39,017 nt of DNA. It comes from Pseudomonadota bacterium (lineage in GTDB: Bacteria > Pseudomonadota > Alphaproteobacteria > Acetobacterales > Acetobacteraceae). Made by a program: the position numbers and the translations under genes. A model generated the notes under the pieces. The model did no database searches, had not been told where the DNA came from, and was given only the letters and a program-made list of their open reading frames with translations. Below are positions 8,705 through 16,399 of the stretch, one piece after another. Each line of letters starts with the position of its first letter. The first letter of the stretch is position 1. The stretch is from the NCBI GenBank assembly GCA_019351895.1, contig JABBOH010000028.1, positions 23,915 through 62,931 on the forward strand, in the 5' to 3' direction.

Positions 8705-8899
8705 TCAGGTGCCGCTGCTGAACAGGGTGCGCACACCGAAACCGATGAGCTGGTCAGCCGCAAAGAAGAAGAAGGATGCAATGACCGCCATGCCGATGAC
8801 CATGGCCGTCGTCACCAGGGTCTCCTTGCGGGATGGCCAGGTAACCTTGGAGACCTCGCTCCGCACGTCACGCAGGAACTCTGCCGGATGGAAGTTCAC
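8705..8899 (-). CDS. secE: Preprotein translocase subunit SecE
   Basis: The protein is the single-span SecE of the SecYEG channel. The conserved cytoplasmic segment EFLRDVRSEVSKVTWPSRKET precedes one long hydrophobic helix (TTAMVIGMAVIASFFFFAADQL). The GTG at 8899 gives a 64-residue protein beginning NFHPAEFL, the normal length and N-terminus for alphaproteobacteria. An upstream GTG at 8950 gives 81 residues with AGGA just before it, so the start is uncertain. The order tRNA-Trp, secE, nusG is the classical bacterial arrangement. Confidence 0.93.
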   Translation of the reverse strand: MNFHPAEFLRDVRSEVSKVTWPSRKETLVTTAMVIGMAVIASFFFFAADQLIGFGVRTLFSSGT

Positions 8900-9010
8900 G
8901 ACCGATGGGAACCCTGAAACGCCTGCCCGGAAATCGTCTTCAACGCACACCTATCCTGAAACAACAGCGCCGGCCGGACGGTCATCGTCCTGGCCGGAGC
9001 AAGAGCCGAC

Positions 9011-9087
9011 TGGCAGGGGTGGAGGGTCTCGAACTCTCAACCTCCGGTTTTGGAGACCGGCGCTCTAGCCAATTGAGCTACACCCCT
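9011..9087 (-). tRNA. tRNA-Trp (anticodon CCA)
   Basis: On the minus strand the sequence folds as a complete cloverleaf. The acceptor strands AGGGGTG and CACCCCT pair over 7 bp. The anticodon arm is CCGGTCTCCAAAACCGG with CCA in the loop. The T arm contains GTTCGAGAC, and CCA is encoded at the 3' end (9011-9013). It directly precedes secE, probably within the same transcript. Confidence 0.97.
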
Positions 9088-9387
9088 GCATGCTCAGCGA
9101 GAGACGCTAGACACATTTTGCGGCCGCGCCTGTCAAGTCCCCAGCGCCGCAGCCGTCTCTGCGCCGCCTGCGGGCTTCCTCCGCGCGATGCCTTACCGCC
9201 GTCTCCCCGGACGCCGCGAAGCGGCTGGTTAAGCCGCTACGATGACGAAATCTCCATGTGACGACCTATTCACGAACTCGAAGGCAGCCGAAACAAATGG
9301 CTGCCCTATGTAACGCTCAACAGGATGGTCATCAGGTGCTGACGGCAGCGCCTCATCCAGCAACGTCAACAGAAGGAAGCCCCCATC
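9088..9387. other. Intergenic region between tRNA-Trp and the DegP-type gene, with two inverted repeats
   Basis: No gene is credible in these 300 bases. Two perfect 7-bp inverted repeats are seen: AGCGGCT-N5-AGCCGCT (9220-9238) and GGCAGCC-N9-GGCTGCC (9283-9305). Divergent promoters for the tRNA-secE-nusG unit and for the protease should lie here. The protease ribosome site AAGGAAG sits just before 9388. The second repeat, about 80 bases upstream of the protease start, could be an operator or leader hairpin. Confidence 0.4.
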
Positions 9388-10977
9388 ATGGCACACCGCT
9401 TCAGACTTAAGTCGACGCTGGCCGTCGCACTCCTCGCTGGGAGCACGCTCGGCGGGTTCGCCTTCGCGCAGCCGAGCTTCGCCGATACCGGCCAGAGCGG
9501 CCAGAGCGCCAGCGGCGATGTCAGCCAGCTGCCCTCCGGCGCTTCGGCCCAGATCCTGCCCGATTTCACCGAACTCGCGGCCCGGGTGAAGCCGGCGGTC
9601 GTGACGATCCTCTCCGATCTGGCCCCCGGCGCCAATCCAGAGAGCGGACCCGGCGACCAGGGCGGCAATGGCGGCCCCGGGGGCGATCAGGGGCCGCAGG
9701 CGCAGAACGGCATGCCGTTCCCGCTGCCCTTCCCCTTCAATATGATGCCCGGCGCGCCCGGCATGCAGATGCAGCCGCAGCATCCCGAGGTGGTCGAGGC
9801 CGCCGGCTCCGGCTTCATCATCAACGCCAACGGCACCATCGTGACCAACAACCACGTGGTCGAAGGCGCGAAGACCATCACCGTGACCCTGTCGGACGGC
9901 ACCCGTCTCCCGGCGACGGTCGTGGGCCGCGACCCGAGCACCGATATCGCCGTGCTGCGGGTCCATGCGAAGCACCCGCTGCCGTACCTCGACCTTGGCG
10001 ACTCGAAGAAGGTTCAGACCGGGCAGTGGGTCGTCGCCATGGGGAACCCGTTCGGGCTTGGCGGCACGGTGACCGCTGGTATCGTCTCGGCCGAGGGCCG
10101 CGATATCGGTGACGGTCCCTATGACAGCTTCCTGCAGATCGACGCGCCCATCAACAAGGGCAATTCGGGCGGTCCGCTGTTCAACCAGCAGGGGAAGGTC
10201 GTCGGCATGAACACCGCGATCCTTTCGCCCTCCGGCGGCAGCATCGGCATCGGTTTCGCCATCCCGTCCGACACCATCAAGACGATCGTCAATGATCTGA
10301 TCAAGAACGGTCACGTGACGCGCGGCTATCTCGGGGTCGAGGCGCAGTCGGTCGATGAGCCGATGGCCAAGGCGCTGCACCTGCCCGACGCCGGTCAGGG
10401 GCCGCTGAACGGCGCGCTCATCGCTCAGGTCGAGCCCGACAGCCCCGCCGCGCAAGCGGGACTGAAGGCCGGCGACGTGATCGAGAAGGTCGACGGGGCG
10501 ACGATCCATACGCCGCGCGACCTCGCGGTCGAGATCGCCGGCATCAACCCCGGCAGCCAGGCGACGCTCGACATCGTCCGCGACGGGCAGGCGAAGGATG
10601 TCCAGGCCAAGATCGCCCAGCTCAAGGCCAAGGTCGCGAGCAATGCCGGGCAGACCCAGCAGGGAACCAACCAGGGCAGCGTCGGCCTTGCTCTGGCGCC
10701 GCTCACCCCGGATCTCCGCGGCCAGCTCAACGTGCCGGACGGCACGGACGGCGCGGTCGTCGCGAATGTGCGGCCGAATTCTCCCGCCGATCAGGCGGGG
10801 ATCGAGCAGGGCGACGTGGTGCTGGGCGTGAACAGCACAAACGTCGGCTCCCCCAACCAGGCCGCGACGGCGATCCACAAGGCGCTGGAGGGCAACAGCG
10901 GCGCGGTCGCGCTCCGCATCCTGCGCCAGGGCCAGCCGATCTACGTGGCGATCACGCCGGACAAGTCGTCCGGCTGA
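9388..10977 (+). CDS. degP: DegP/HtrA-family periplasmic serine protease (Do-like)
   Basis: The 529-residue protein is an envelope quality-control protease and chaperone. It has a Sec signal peptide (hydrophobic about residues 10-27, cleavage near AFAQP), a Gly/Pro/Gln-rich low-complexity loop (about 84-132), and a trypsin-like domain with the triad His156 (TNNHVV), Asp186 (STDIAVL) and Ser260 (GNSGGPL). Two PDZ domains follow at about 310-400 and 425-520 (RGYLGVEAQSV; SVGLALAPLTP). DegP, DegQ and MucD cannot be told apart from sequence alone. Promoter control by envelope stress is usual in the family, but I cannot identify the site here. A strong terminator follows. Confidence 0.94.
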   Translation: MAHRFRLKSTLAVALLAGSTLGGFAFAQPSFADTGQSGQSASGDVSQLPSGASAQILPDFTELAARVKPAVVTILSDLAPGANPESGPGDQGGNGGPGGDQGPQAQNGMPFPLPFPFNMMPGAPGMQMQPQHPEVVEAAGSGFIINANGTIVTNNHVVEGAKTITVTLSDGTRLPATVVGRDPSTDIAVLRVHAKHPLPYLDLGDSKKVQTGQWVVAMGNPFGLGGTVTAGIVSAEGRDIGDGPYDSFLQIDAPINKGNSGGPLFNQQGKVVGMNTAILSPSGGSIGIGFAIPSDTIKTIVNDLIKNGHVTRGYLGVEAQSVDEPMAKALHLPDAGQGPLNGALIAQVEPDSPAAQAGLKAGDVIEKVDGATIHTPRDLAVEIAGINPGSQATLDIVRDGQAKDVQAKIAQLKAKVASNAGQTQQGTNQGSVGLALAPLTPDLRGQLNVPDGTDGAVVANVRPNSPADQAGIEQGDVVLGVNSTNVGSPNQAATAIHKALEGNSGAVALRILRQGQPIYVAITPDKSSG

Positions 10978-11003
10978 ACGCCCGGTCCACCGGCGTGAGC
11001 GGG

Positions 11004-11041
11004 AACCCGGCCGAGGCACTGCCTCGGCCGGGTTCTTTTTT
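11004..11041 (+). terminator. Strong intrinsic terminator after the DegP-type gene
   Basis: AACCCGGCCGAGGC-ACT-GCCTCGGCCGGGTT is a perfect 14-bp GC-rich stem with a 3-base loop. A C and six T follow it. It lies 27 bases beyond the protease stop codon and ends the single-gene transcript. Confidence 0.93.
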
Positions 11042-11154
11042 GCCCAAGCCGCGTTTTGCATCGCGCCGCGCGCCGGTTCATGATGAGAAAACGCAGAGCG
11101 GCAGGCCGATTAGCCGCCGCCGCGACATCGCACTACCTCCTGGGGAGACACGTC

Positions 11155-12186
11155 ATGAAAGCCATGGTTCTTGAGGAAATCCGTCGCGCGCAGTTGCGCG
11201 ACATCGATGTGCCGACCGAGGCCGGGCCGGGCGAGGTCAAGATCGCCATGAAGGCCGTCGGCATCTGCGGCAGCGACCTGCATTTCTACCTGCACGGGCA
11301 TATCGGGCCCTTCTGGGTGAAGGAGCCGATGATCCTCGGCCATGAGGGCGCGGGCCAGATCGCGGCGGTGGGCGAGGGCGTCACGAACCTCAAGGTCGGC
11401 GACCGCGTCTGCATGGAGCCCGGCATCCCCGACTGGACCTCGCGCGCCTCGCAGCTCGGCCTCTACAACCTCGACCCTGCAGTGCGCTTTTGGGCGACGC
11501 CCCCGGTGCATGGCTGTCTGGTGCCCGAGATCGTCCATCCCGCGAACCTCACCTTCAAGCTGCCGGACGGCGTGAGCTTCCAGGAAGGCGCCTTCGTCGA
11601 GCCGCTCGCCGTCGGCATGCAGGCCGTCTCCAAGGCCCATATCCTGCCGGGTCAGGTGGCCGTGGTGCTCGGCGCCGGGACCATCGGCATGATGGTGGCG
11701 CTCGCGGCGCTCGCCGCCGGTGTCTCCAAGGTTATCATGACGGATGTGCAGCAGGAGAAGCTCAAGATCGCCGGCGGCTACGAGAACATCATCCCGGTCA
11801 ACGTCTCCGAGGAGAAGGCGATCGATCGCGTGAAGGCCGAGACCGCCGGCTGGGGCGCGAACGTCGTGTTCGAGGCCTCGGGCAGCCCGCGCGCCTTCCC
11901 AGGCATGTTCGACCTGCTCTGCCCCGGCGGTTGCGTCGTCCTGGTCGGCATGCCGCCCGGAGCGGTCGAGATCGACGTGGTCGCGGCGCAAATCAAGGAG
12001 GCGCGGATTGAGACCGTGTTCCGCTACGCCAACCTCTACCCGAACACCATCGCGCTGCTGGCCTCGGGCAAGGTCGACGTGAAGCCGCTGATTTCCCGTA
12101 CCTTCCCCTTCGAGCAGTCGGTCGAGGCCTTCGAATTCGCGGCGCAAGGCTCGCCCGAGGTCGTCAAGACTCAGATCGTCTTCTGA
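11155..12186 (+). CDS. Zinc-dependent polyol (xylitol/sorbitol-type) dehydrogenase
   Basis: The 343-residue cytosolic MDR enzyme probably oxidises a polyol such as xylitol to the ketose with NAD. Catalytic zinc ligands are visible as Cys38 ([10 protein letters not shown]), His63-Glu64 (LGHEGAG) and Glu149 ([10 protein letters not shown]). The NAD site is GAGTIG (173-178). The structural-zinc lobe reads [20 protein letters not shown], with none of the four cysteines of typical MDR enzymes, as in the Gluconobacter xylitol dehydrogenase subgroup. The ATG at 11155 follows GGGGAGA; the frame is open from 11056 but those residues are not family-like. An SDR gene follows after 10 bases and is probably in the same operon. 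Confidence 0.9.
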   Translation: MKAMVLEEIRRAQLRDIDVPTEAGPGEVKIAMKAVGICGSDLHFYLHGHIGPFWVKEPMILGHEGAGQIAAVGEGVTNLKVGDRVCMEPGIPDWTSRASQLGLYNLDPAVRFWATPPVHGCLVPEIVHPANLTFKLPDGVSFQEGAFVEPLAVGMQAVSKAHILPGQVAVVLGAGTIGMMVALAALAAGVSKVIMTDVQQEKLKIAGGYENIIPVNVSEEKAIDRVKAETAGWGANVVFEASGSPRAFPGMFDLLCPGGCVVLVGMPPGAVEIDVVAAQIKEARIETVFRYANLYPNTIALLASGKVDVKPLISRTFPFEQSVEAFEFAAQGSPEVVKTQIVF

Positions 12187-12196
12187 GGCGCGGGCG

Positions 12197-12964
12197 ATGA
12201 GCGTCGCGGAGCGTTTCGCACTTCACGGCAAGAAGGCGCTGGTCACCGGCGCCTCCAAGGGGATCGGCACCGAGCTTTGCCGCGTGCTGAGCGAGGCGGG
12301 GGCGGATGTCGTCGCGGTCGCGCGGGACGCGGCGGGTCTCGCCGAGGCGCAAGCGGGGGTGGAGGCCAACGGCGGCCGCTGCCTGACCATCAGCGCCGAC
12401 CTCGCTTGCGCGGCAGAGGCCGAGCGGGCGGCCAAGGACGCCCTTGCCGCCTGGGGCACGATCGACATCCTCGTGAACAACGCGGGCGTCAGCGTGCCGA
12501 AGCTGATGGTGGATCAGACCGTGGCGGAATGGGACTTCATCCAGGCGGTCAATCTGCGGGCGCCCTGGCTGATGGCCCGCACCCTGGTGCCGGCGATGAT
12601 GGCGCAGAAGGCCGGCAAGATCGTCAACGTCAGCAGCCAGACCAGCGCGGTCGCGCTGATCGAGCACGGGGCCTATGCGGCGTCGAAGAACGGGCTCAAC
12701 GGGCTGACGAAGGTCATGACGGCCGAGTGGGCGGCGTACAACATTCAGTGCAACACAGTCTGCCCGACGGTCACCATGACGCCGATGGGCCAGCAGGTCT
12801 GGGGCGATCCCGCCAAGCTCGGGCCCATGGTTGCCAAGATCCCGTCCGGGCGCGTGGCCCAGACGGTCGAGGTCTGCGACGTGATCCTGTTCCTCTGCTC
12901 GCAGGCATCGGACATGATCAATGGCCAGGATATCTTCGTCGACGGCGGCTACACCGCGCTTTAG
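12197..12964 (+). CDS. Short-chain dehydrogenase/reductase (probable polyol/ketose oxidoreductase)
   Basis: The 255-residue classical SDR has the nucleotide motif TGASKGIG (17-24), NNAG (94-97), Ser146/147 and the catalytic Tyr160 and Lys164 (YAASK). The C-terminal GQDIFVDGGYTAL is the usual end of the family. Similar enzymes include L-xylulose reductases and D-threitol-type dehydrogenases. The substrate is inferred only from its place directly behind the xylitol-type dehydrogenase, so the pair could shuttle a polyol and a ketose. The stop codon TAG shares three bases with the TAA of the convergent rlmB gene. Confidence 0.9.
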   Translation: MSVAERFALHGKKALVTGASKGIGTELCRVLSEAGADVVAVARDAAGLAEAQAGVEANGGRCLTISADLACAAEAERAAKDALAAWGTIDILVNNAGVSVPKLMVDQTVAEWDFIQAVNLRAPWLMARTLVPAMMAQKAGKIVNVSSQTSAVALIEHGAYAASKNGLNGLTKVMTAEWAAYNIQCNTVCPTVTMTPMGQQVWGDPAKLGPMVAKIPSGRVAQTVEVCDVILFLCSQASDMINGQDIFVDGGYTAL

Positions 12965-14178
12965 CGGGCGCGGCCGAGCTCGTAGAGGGCGACGGCGGTG
13001 GCTGCCGACACGTTGAGGCTCTCCATGATCCCGGCCATGGGGAGCTTCGCCAGCTCATCGCAGGATTCGCGGGTGAGGCGGCGCAGCCCGCTGCCCTCGC
13101 CACCGAGCACGAGGGCCACGCGGCGCTCCCGGAAGGCAGCGCCGTCGAGCGGAGCGGCCGCCTCGGCATCGAGCCCCACCACCCAGAAGTTCGCGGCCTT
13201 CAGCATGACGATGGTGCGCGCGAGATTGACCGCCCGCAGGAGCGGCATGGTTTCCAGCGCCCCGGACGCCGCCTTGGCGAGCGAGCCTGTCTCCTCCGGC
13301 GCATGGCGCTCCTGCACGATGACGGCGGCGACACCGAATGCCGCGGCCGAGCGCAGGATGGCGCCGATGTTGCGCGGGTCCGTCACCTGATCCAGCACGA
13401 GCACGGGTCCGGGGCGTTCCAGCGCATGAGCGAGCACCGGCTGCGGCAGGAGGTCGGCGAGCAGCGCCGCGCCCTGATGTACGGCGTCGCGGCCGAGCAG
13501 TTGATCGATGCGGGCGCGGTCCACCGTTTCGGGCGCTAGCGCCCAGGGCTGCGGCAGGCGGGCTGTGAGCGCGGCTGAGCCCTCCTCAGTCACCACGAGG
13601 CGGCGCAAACGTCTCGCGGGGTTTTGGAGCGCCGCCTGGACCGCATGCAGGCCATAGAGCCAGACCGTGCCGCGGGGCGGCGCTGCCGGCGCGGGAGGCG
13701 CGGCCTGTCCGCTACTGCGGCCGTCAGCGGGGGGCACGTAGCCCGAGTCACGTTCCCGCGTCAGGCTGCCGCGCGCCCGATCCTGCACCTGTGCCCGATC
13801 CTGGACCCGCGCCCGATCCCGCACCCGCACCCGCGTCCGCTCCTGCTCCGGCGCTTGTGGCCGCTCCTGGACCTGTGTCGGCGGCCTGGGACCGCGCTCG
13901 CCGCGGAGTGGGCGGGCATCCTCCCGCTCCGGCCGGACGTGGGAGAATTCGCTGCGGCCGGGGGCAGCCTGCGCCGGAGGCCTGGGCGACGCTGGTCCGC
14001 TGCCGAAACGCGGGCGGCCGGTGTCGCCGGTGCCGCTGCGGGTTTTGCCGCGATCCGGCGCCGGACTGCGTCCGCCGCCCCCCGCGGCCATTCCAGGACC
14101 GTGTGGGCGGCTGGGCTTGTGCGGCGGCTTGGCGCCGGCGGAGCCGCCGCGCGGACGGTCGGATCGGGGGGGCTTCAT
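12961..14178 (-). CDS. rlmB: TrmH-family 23S rRNA 2'-O-methyltransferase (RlmB-like) with long disordered N-terminus
   Basis: Residues from about 170 form a normal SpoU/TrmH enzyme: substrate-binding domain (VWLYGLHAVQAALQNP), then SPOUT motif 1 (VLVLDQVTDPRNIGAILRSA), motif 2 (VALVLGGEGSGLRRL) and motif 3 (LPMAGIMESLNVSAATAVALYE). The RlmB branch methylates G2251 of 23S rRNA. The first 170 residues are a Pro/Arg/Gly-rich disordered extension with Arg-rich repeats (RVQDRA units). The ATG at 14178 has AGGAC upstream; the frame is open to 14259. Some extension is common in alphaproteobacterial RlmB, but this one is long. Total 405 residues against about 250 for the E. coli protein. Confidence 0.9.
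   Translation of the reverse strand: MKPPRSDRPRGGSAGAKPPHKPSRPHGPGMAAGGGGRSPAPDRGKTRSGTGDTGRPRFGSGPASPRPPAQAAPGRSEFSHVRPEREDARPLRGERGPRPPTQVQERPQAPEQERTRVRVRDRARVQDRAQVQDRARGSLTRERDSGYVPPADGRSSGQAAPPAPAAPPRGTVWLYGLHAVQAALQNPARRLRRLVVTEEGSAALTARLPQPWALAPETVDRARIDQLLGRDAVHQGAALLADLLPQPVLAHALERPGPVLVLDQVTDPRNIGAILRSAAAFGVAAVIVQERHAPEETGSLAKAASGALETMPLLRAVNLARTIVMLKAANFWVVGLDAEAAAPLDGAAFRERRVALVLGGEGSGLRRLTRESCDELAKLPMAGIMESLNVSAATAVALYELGRAR
13775..13828. repeat. Three tandem 18-bp units inside the rlmB N-terminal extension
   Basis: GCCCGATCCTGCACCTGT, GCCCGATCCTGGACCCGC and GCCCGATCCCGCACCCGC follow one another without a gap. In the rlmB frame they encode RVQDRA-like hexapeptides. The unit length is a multiple of three, so copy number can change without breaking the gene. 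Confidence 0.85.
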
Positions 14179-14284
14179 GGCGCGTCCTGCTGGAAGAGAA
14201 GGTGGGCGGGCAAAATCTTGCGTGCGGAAGCCATACCCTTCGTTGACAAGGGGAGGCAAATGAGGGAAGTCCGGCTCCCGCGCC

Positions 14285-14370
14285 GGAGGGGTGCCCGAGT
14301 GGCTAAAGGGGACGGACTGTAAATCCGTTGGCTAACGCCTACGTTGGTTCAAATCCAACCCCCTCCACCA
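14285..14370 (+). tRNA. tRNA-Tyr (anticodon GTA)
   Basis: The acceptor strands GGAGGGG and CCCCTCC pair fully. The anticodon arm ACGGACTGTAAATCCGT carries GTA. There is a long variable arm, as expected for this class II tRNA, then the T arm TTGGTTCAAATCCAA and an encoded CCA end. It is divergent from rlmB. Confidence 0.97.
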
Positions 14371-14388
14371 GCGGACTAGCGGAACGCA

Positions 14389-14508
14389 TTGCAGGCGCCA
14401 TCGCCTTCATCCGGGCTCGCCGGCCAGGCTCCGGGTCCCAAGGGCGTCCGCCGGCTGATCGAGCTGGGCCTTGAAGCAGCCAAGAAGCCGGATCCGGAAC
14501 GACGATGA
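14389..14508 (+). CDS. Possible 39-residue basic small protein, TTG start
   Basis: An open frame from the TTG at 14389 to the TGA at 14506-14508 encodes a short protein. Its second half (KGVRRLIELGLEAAKKPDPERR, split here as KGVRRLIELGLEAA then KKPDPERR) looks like a real amphipathic basic helix rather than random translation. Its stop overlaps the ATG of the following membrane micro-gene as ATGA, the classic translational-coupling arrangement. The start is weak (TTG with GCGGA upstream), and no other start exists after the stop at 14377. It could also be the decayed tail of a larger gene. Function unknown. Confidence 0.35.
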   Translation: MQAPSPSSGLAGQAPGPKGVRRLIELGLEAAKKPDPERR

Positions 14509-14657
14509 TCAATGACATGAAGCCTGGACAGAAGAGCGGCGCGGACAGCGACCGCAGGCGCTCCCGCTTCTTTTTGATCCCGATGCTCGTCATGGTGGTC
14601 GCCATGATCTGTCTGATAACCTTTGTTCTGCTCAGGGGCGTCTGGAACTCCATCTGA
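14505..14657 (+). CDS. 50-residue single-span membrane protein
   Basis: This ORF encodes a charged N-terminus (MINDMKPGQKSGADSDRRRS), one hydrophobic helix at about residues 22-43 (FFLIPMLVMVVAMICLITFV) and the short tail RGVWNSI. The Arg-rich stretch before the helix predicts a cytoplasmic N-terminus. An internal ATG at codon 5 is an alternative start. It overlaps the preceding 39-codon ORF by the ATGA motif and lies just behind tRNA-Tyr. The clean helix and topology support a real protein; no family is recognised. Confidence 0.55.
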   Translation: MINDMKPGQKSGADSDRRRSRFFLIPMLVMVVAMICLITFVLLRGVWNSI

Positions 14658-14903
14658 CGCCGCTCGCCTCCTTAGCGGCAGACCATCGCGCGTCAGCGAT
14701 CGTGGCGGAGTGACGCCCGGCGGCAATGCCCGCCCCTGACGCCGAACCTCTGCGGGAGAGAGACGGTTCCGCCGCCGGACCGGACCGCCATGCCTCCTAA
14801 TCAACAAAATGAGAGCATGAGTCACAGCCCTATTTGGGGCTGCTGAAATTACCTCGCCGGCCATAACGATCTGCCTCGACGAACCCCGAAAAGGACAGCG
14901 ATC

Positions 14904-15272
14904 GTGAGCGCCCATCTCAGCCAACCAAGCTTTCAGTACTACGGCGTTCTGAACGGGATCATGTACCGGATCGATGCCGAGTCGGCGTCCCCTTCGGCGC
15001 CCTTGTTCGGTGCGGTTCCGGTTTCGCTGCAGAACACCGTGTTCGAACGTATGGCTCGCGCGCCGTCGCCGGTCGCCGAAGCGCCTGCGGTCATCGACAT
15101 GAAATCGCCCGAGGAACTTGCCGCCGAGCAGCTTCGCGCGGAACGGGCCGCGGCCAGGGCGCTGCTGTTCCGCAGAGACGGCGCCGAGCCGCTGCGGGCC
15201 GGCCATCCGGACATGTGGGCGCTTCTGGTCAACGGCACGTCCCTGGAAGGCGCCGATTTTCCGACGCCATGA
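14904..15272 (+). CDS. Hypothetical protein
   Basis: The 122-residue frame begins at a GTG with AAGGA a few bases upstream and shows the strong third-position GC of its neighbours, so it is probably coding. The sequence has no signal peptide or membrane helix. The middle (residues about 68-92) is an Ala/Glu/Arg-rich predicted helix, followed by GHPDMWALLVNG. I recognise no family. Its TGA overlaps the ATG of another small frame (ATGA at 15269-15272). A hairpin and a short upstream frame precede it. Confidence 0.55.
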   Translation: MSAHLSQPSFQYYGVLNGIMYRIDAESASPSAPLFGAVPVSLQNTVFERMARAPSPVAEAPAVIDMKSPEELAAEQLRAERAAARALLFRRDGAEPLRAGHPDMWALLVNGTSLEGADFPTP

Positions 15273-15409
15273 TGGTCCGCCTCATGACGGCGGCCCTCAT
15301 GATCCGGCTGCACCGGCGCGGCGCGACCCTGCCAGAGTTGCGCGTTCAAGCCGGCGTGGCTGACACGGCCTCGCGCCTGCGCCCGGGATCGACGGTTGGG
15401 CTGACCTAG
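15269..15409 (+). CDS. Possible 46-residue small protein, coupled to the preceding ORF
   Basis: The frame starts with the ATG embedded in the ATGA that ends the upstream hypothetical gene. It encodes a Met/Leu-rich amphipathic N-terminus (MMVRLMTAALMIRLHRRG) and a polar tail. It ends at 15409, overlapping by 4 bases the stop of the convergent diguanylate cyclase gene. No ribosome site beyond the coupling is seen and no family is recognised, so this is tentative. Confidence 0.3.
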   Translation: MMVRLMTAALMIRLHRRGATLPELRVQAGVADTASRLRPGSTVGLT

Positions 15410-16398
15410 CTGCGTTCGAGACGGCGGCCATCGTCGGCACAGCAACGGTTGCGCCCGCTTTGCTTGGCGGCGTACATGGCGGCATCCGCACGCGCCAGCC
15501 ACTCGTCGAGCGATGCCACCTCGGAGGTGAGCGGGGCGATGCCTAGGCTGACGGTGACGGAAAGATCCGGCAGGCTGTCGACCCTGAGCGCCGCGACCGA
15601 CCGGCGAACGCGGTCCGCCGCCAGCGCCGCCTCCCGCGGGTCGGTGTTGCCGAGCAGGATCGCGAATTCCTCGCCGCCGAGGCGGCCGAAGGCGTCGCCG
15701 CCGCGCAACTGGCCGGCGCAGCAGGCGGCGATGGCCCGCAGTACGGCGTCGCCGGCGGCGTGCCCCCGGCTGTCGTTGATCTTCTTGAAGTGATCGATGT
15801 CGAACAGCACGATCGCCGCCGTCTCGCCCTGGCGGCCGAAGCGAGACCACGCCCGATCCATCTCGGTCATGAAGGCGCGCCGCGTCAGGGCGCCGGTCAG
15901 GAAGTCGCTCTGCGCGATGAGCCGCAGCTCCATCTCGTCCATCACGAGGGCCGCAAAATTGCTCATGATCCGGATCTCGGCGTCACGGAAGCTGCGGGGC
16001 CGCAGGTCGATGGCGCAGAGGGCGCCGAGATTGTAGCCGTCGGCCGAGGTCAGCTGGATGCCGAGATAGCTTCGAATGAAGGGTGGCCCCGTGACGGCCG
16101 AGTGGTCCGCAAAGAGGGGGTGGAGCGTGGTGTCCGGAACCACCAATGGTTCGCGCCGCTGAATGGTGTGCGTGCAGAAGGAGGCGTCGCGCGGCATCTC
16201 GCAGACGGACAGTCCTTGCCGCGACTTCAGCCACTGCCGGTCGCGCGCGATCAAAGAAACGGCGGCCATCGGCACATCCAGCACCGTGCGCACCAGGGCG
16301 GTGATCTTGTCGAACTGCGCCTCGGGCTGGGTATCGAGGATGCTGTATCGATCCAGCGCCGCGAGACGTGCCGCTTCGTCGTAGAGCTTGTCCAGCAT
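15406..16398 (-). CDS. GAF-domain diguanylate cyclase (GGDEF)
   Basis: The 330-residue soluble protein makes the second messenger c-di-GMP from two GTP. An N-terminal GAF sensor (about residues 20-160, with SVCEMPRDASFCTHTI and LGALCAIDLRP) precedes a GGDEF domain (about 163-325). The active-site motif is GGEEF (241-245), and DIDHFKKINDSRGHAAGD carries the metal and GTP contacts. The product-inhibition I-site RGGD lies at 232-235, five residues before it, so an active feedback-inhibited enzyme is predicted. The gene starts one base after the stop of a small upstream gene (TGA-C-ATG), so the two are translationally coupled. Confidence 0.93.
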   Translation of the reverse strand: MLDKLYDEAARLAALDRYSILDTQPEAQFDKITALVRTVLDVPMAAVSLIARDRQWLKSRQGLSVCEMPRDASFCTHTIQRREPLVVPDTTLHPLFADHSAVTGPPFIRSYLGIQLTSADGYNLGALCAIDLRPRSFRDAEIRIMSNFAALVMDEMELRLIAQSDFLTGALTRRAFMTEMDRAWSRFGRQGETAAIVLFDIDHFKKINDSRGHAAGDAVLRAIAACCAGQLRGGDAFGRLGGEEFAILLGNTDPREAALAADRVRRSVAALRVDSLPDLSVTVSLGIAPLTSEVASLDEWLARADAAMYAAKQSGRNRCCADDGRRLERS

Positions 16399-16399
16399 G

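Noticed and set aside
9229-11061. Minus-strand open frame of 610 codons opposite the DegP-type protease
   Set aside because: It is antisense to a gene with an intact catalytic triad and two PDZ domains. Its composition is typical of a shadow frame.
14376-15206. Minus-strand 276-codon frame opposite the micro-ORFs and the 122-residue gene
   Set aside because: Composition is Arg-rich and disordered. The plus-strand frames have ribosome sites, a membrane helix and better third-position GC.
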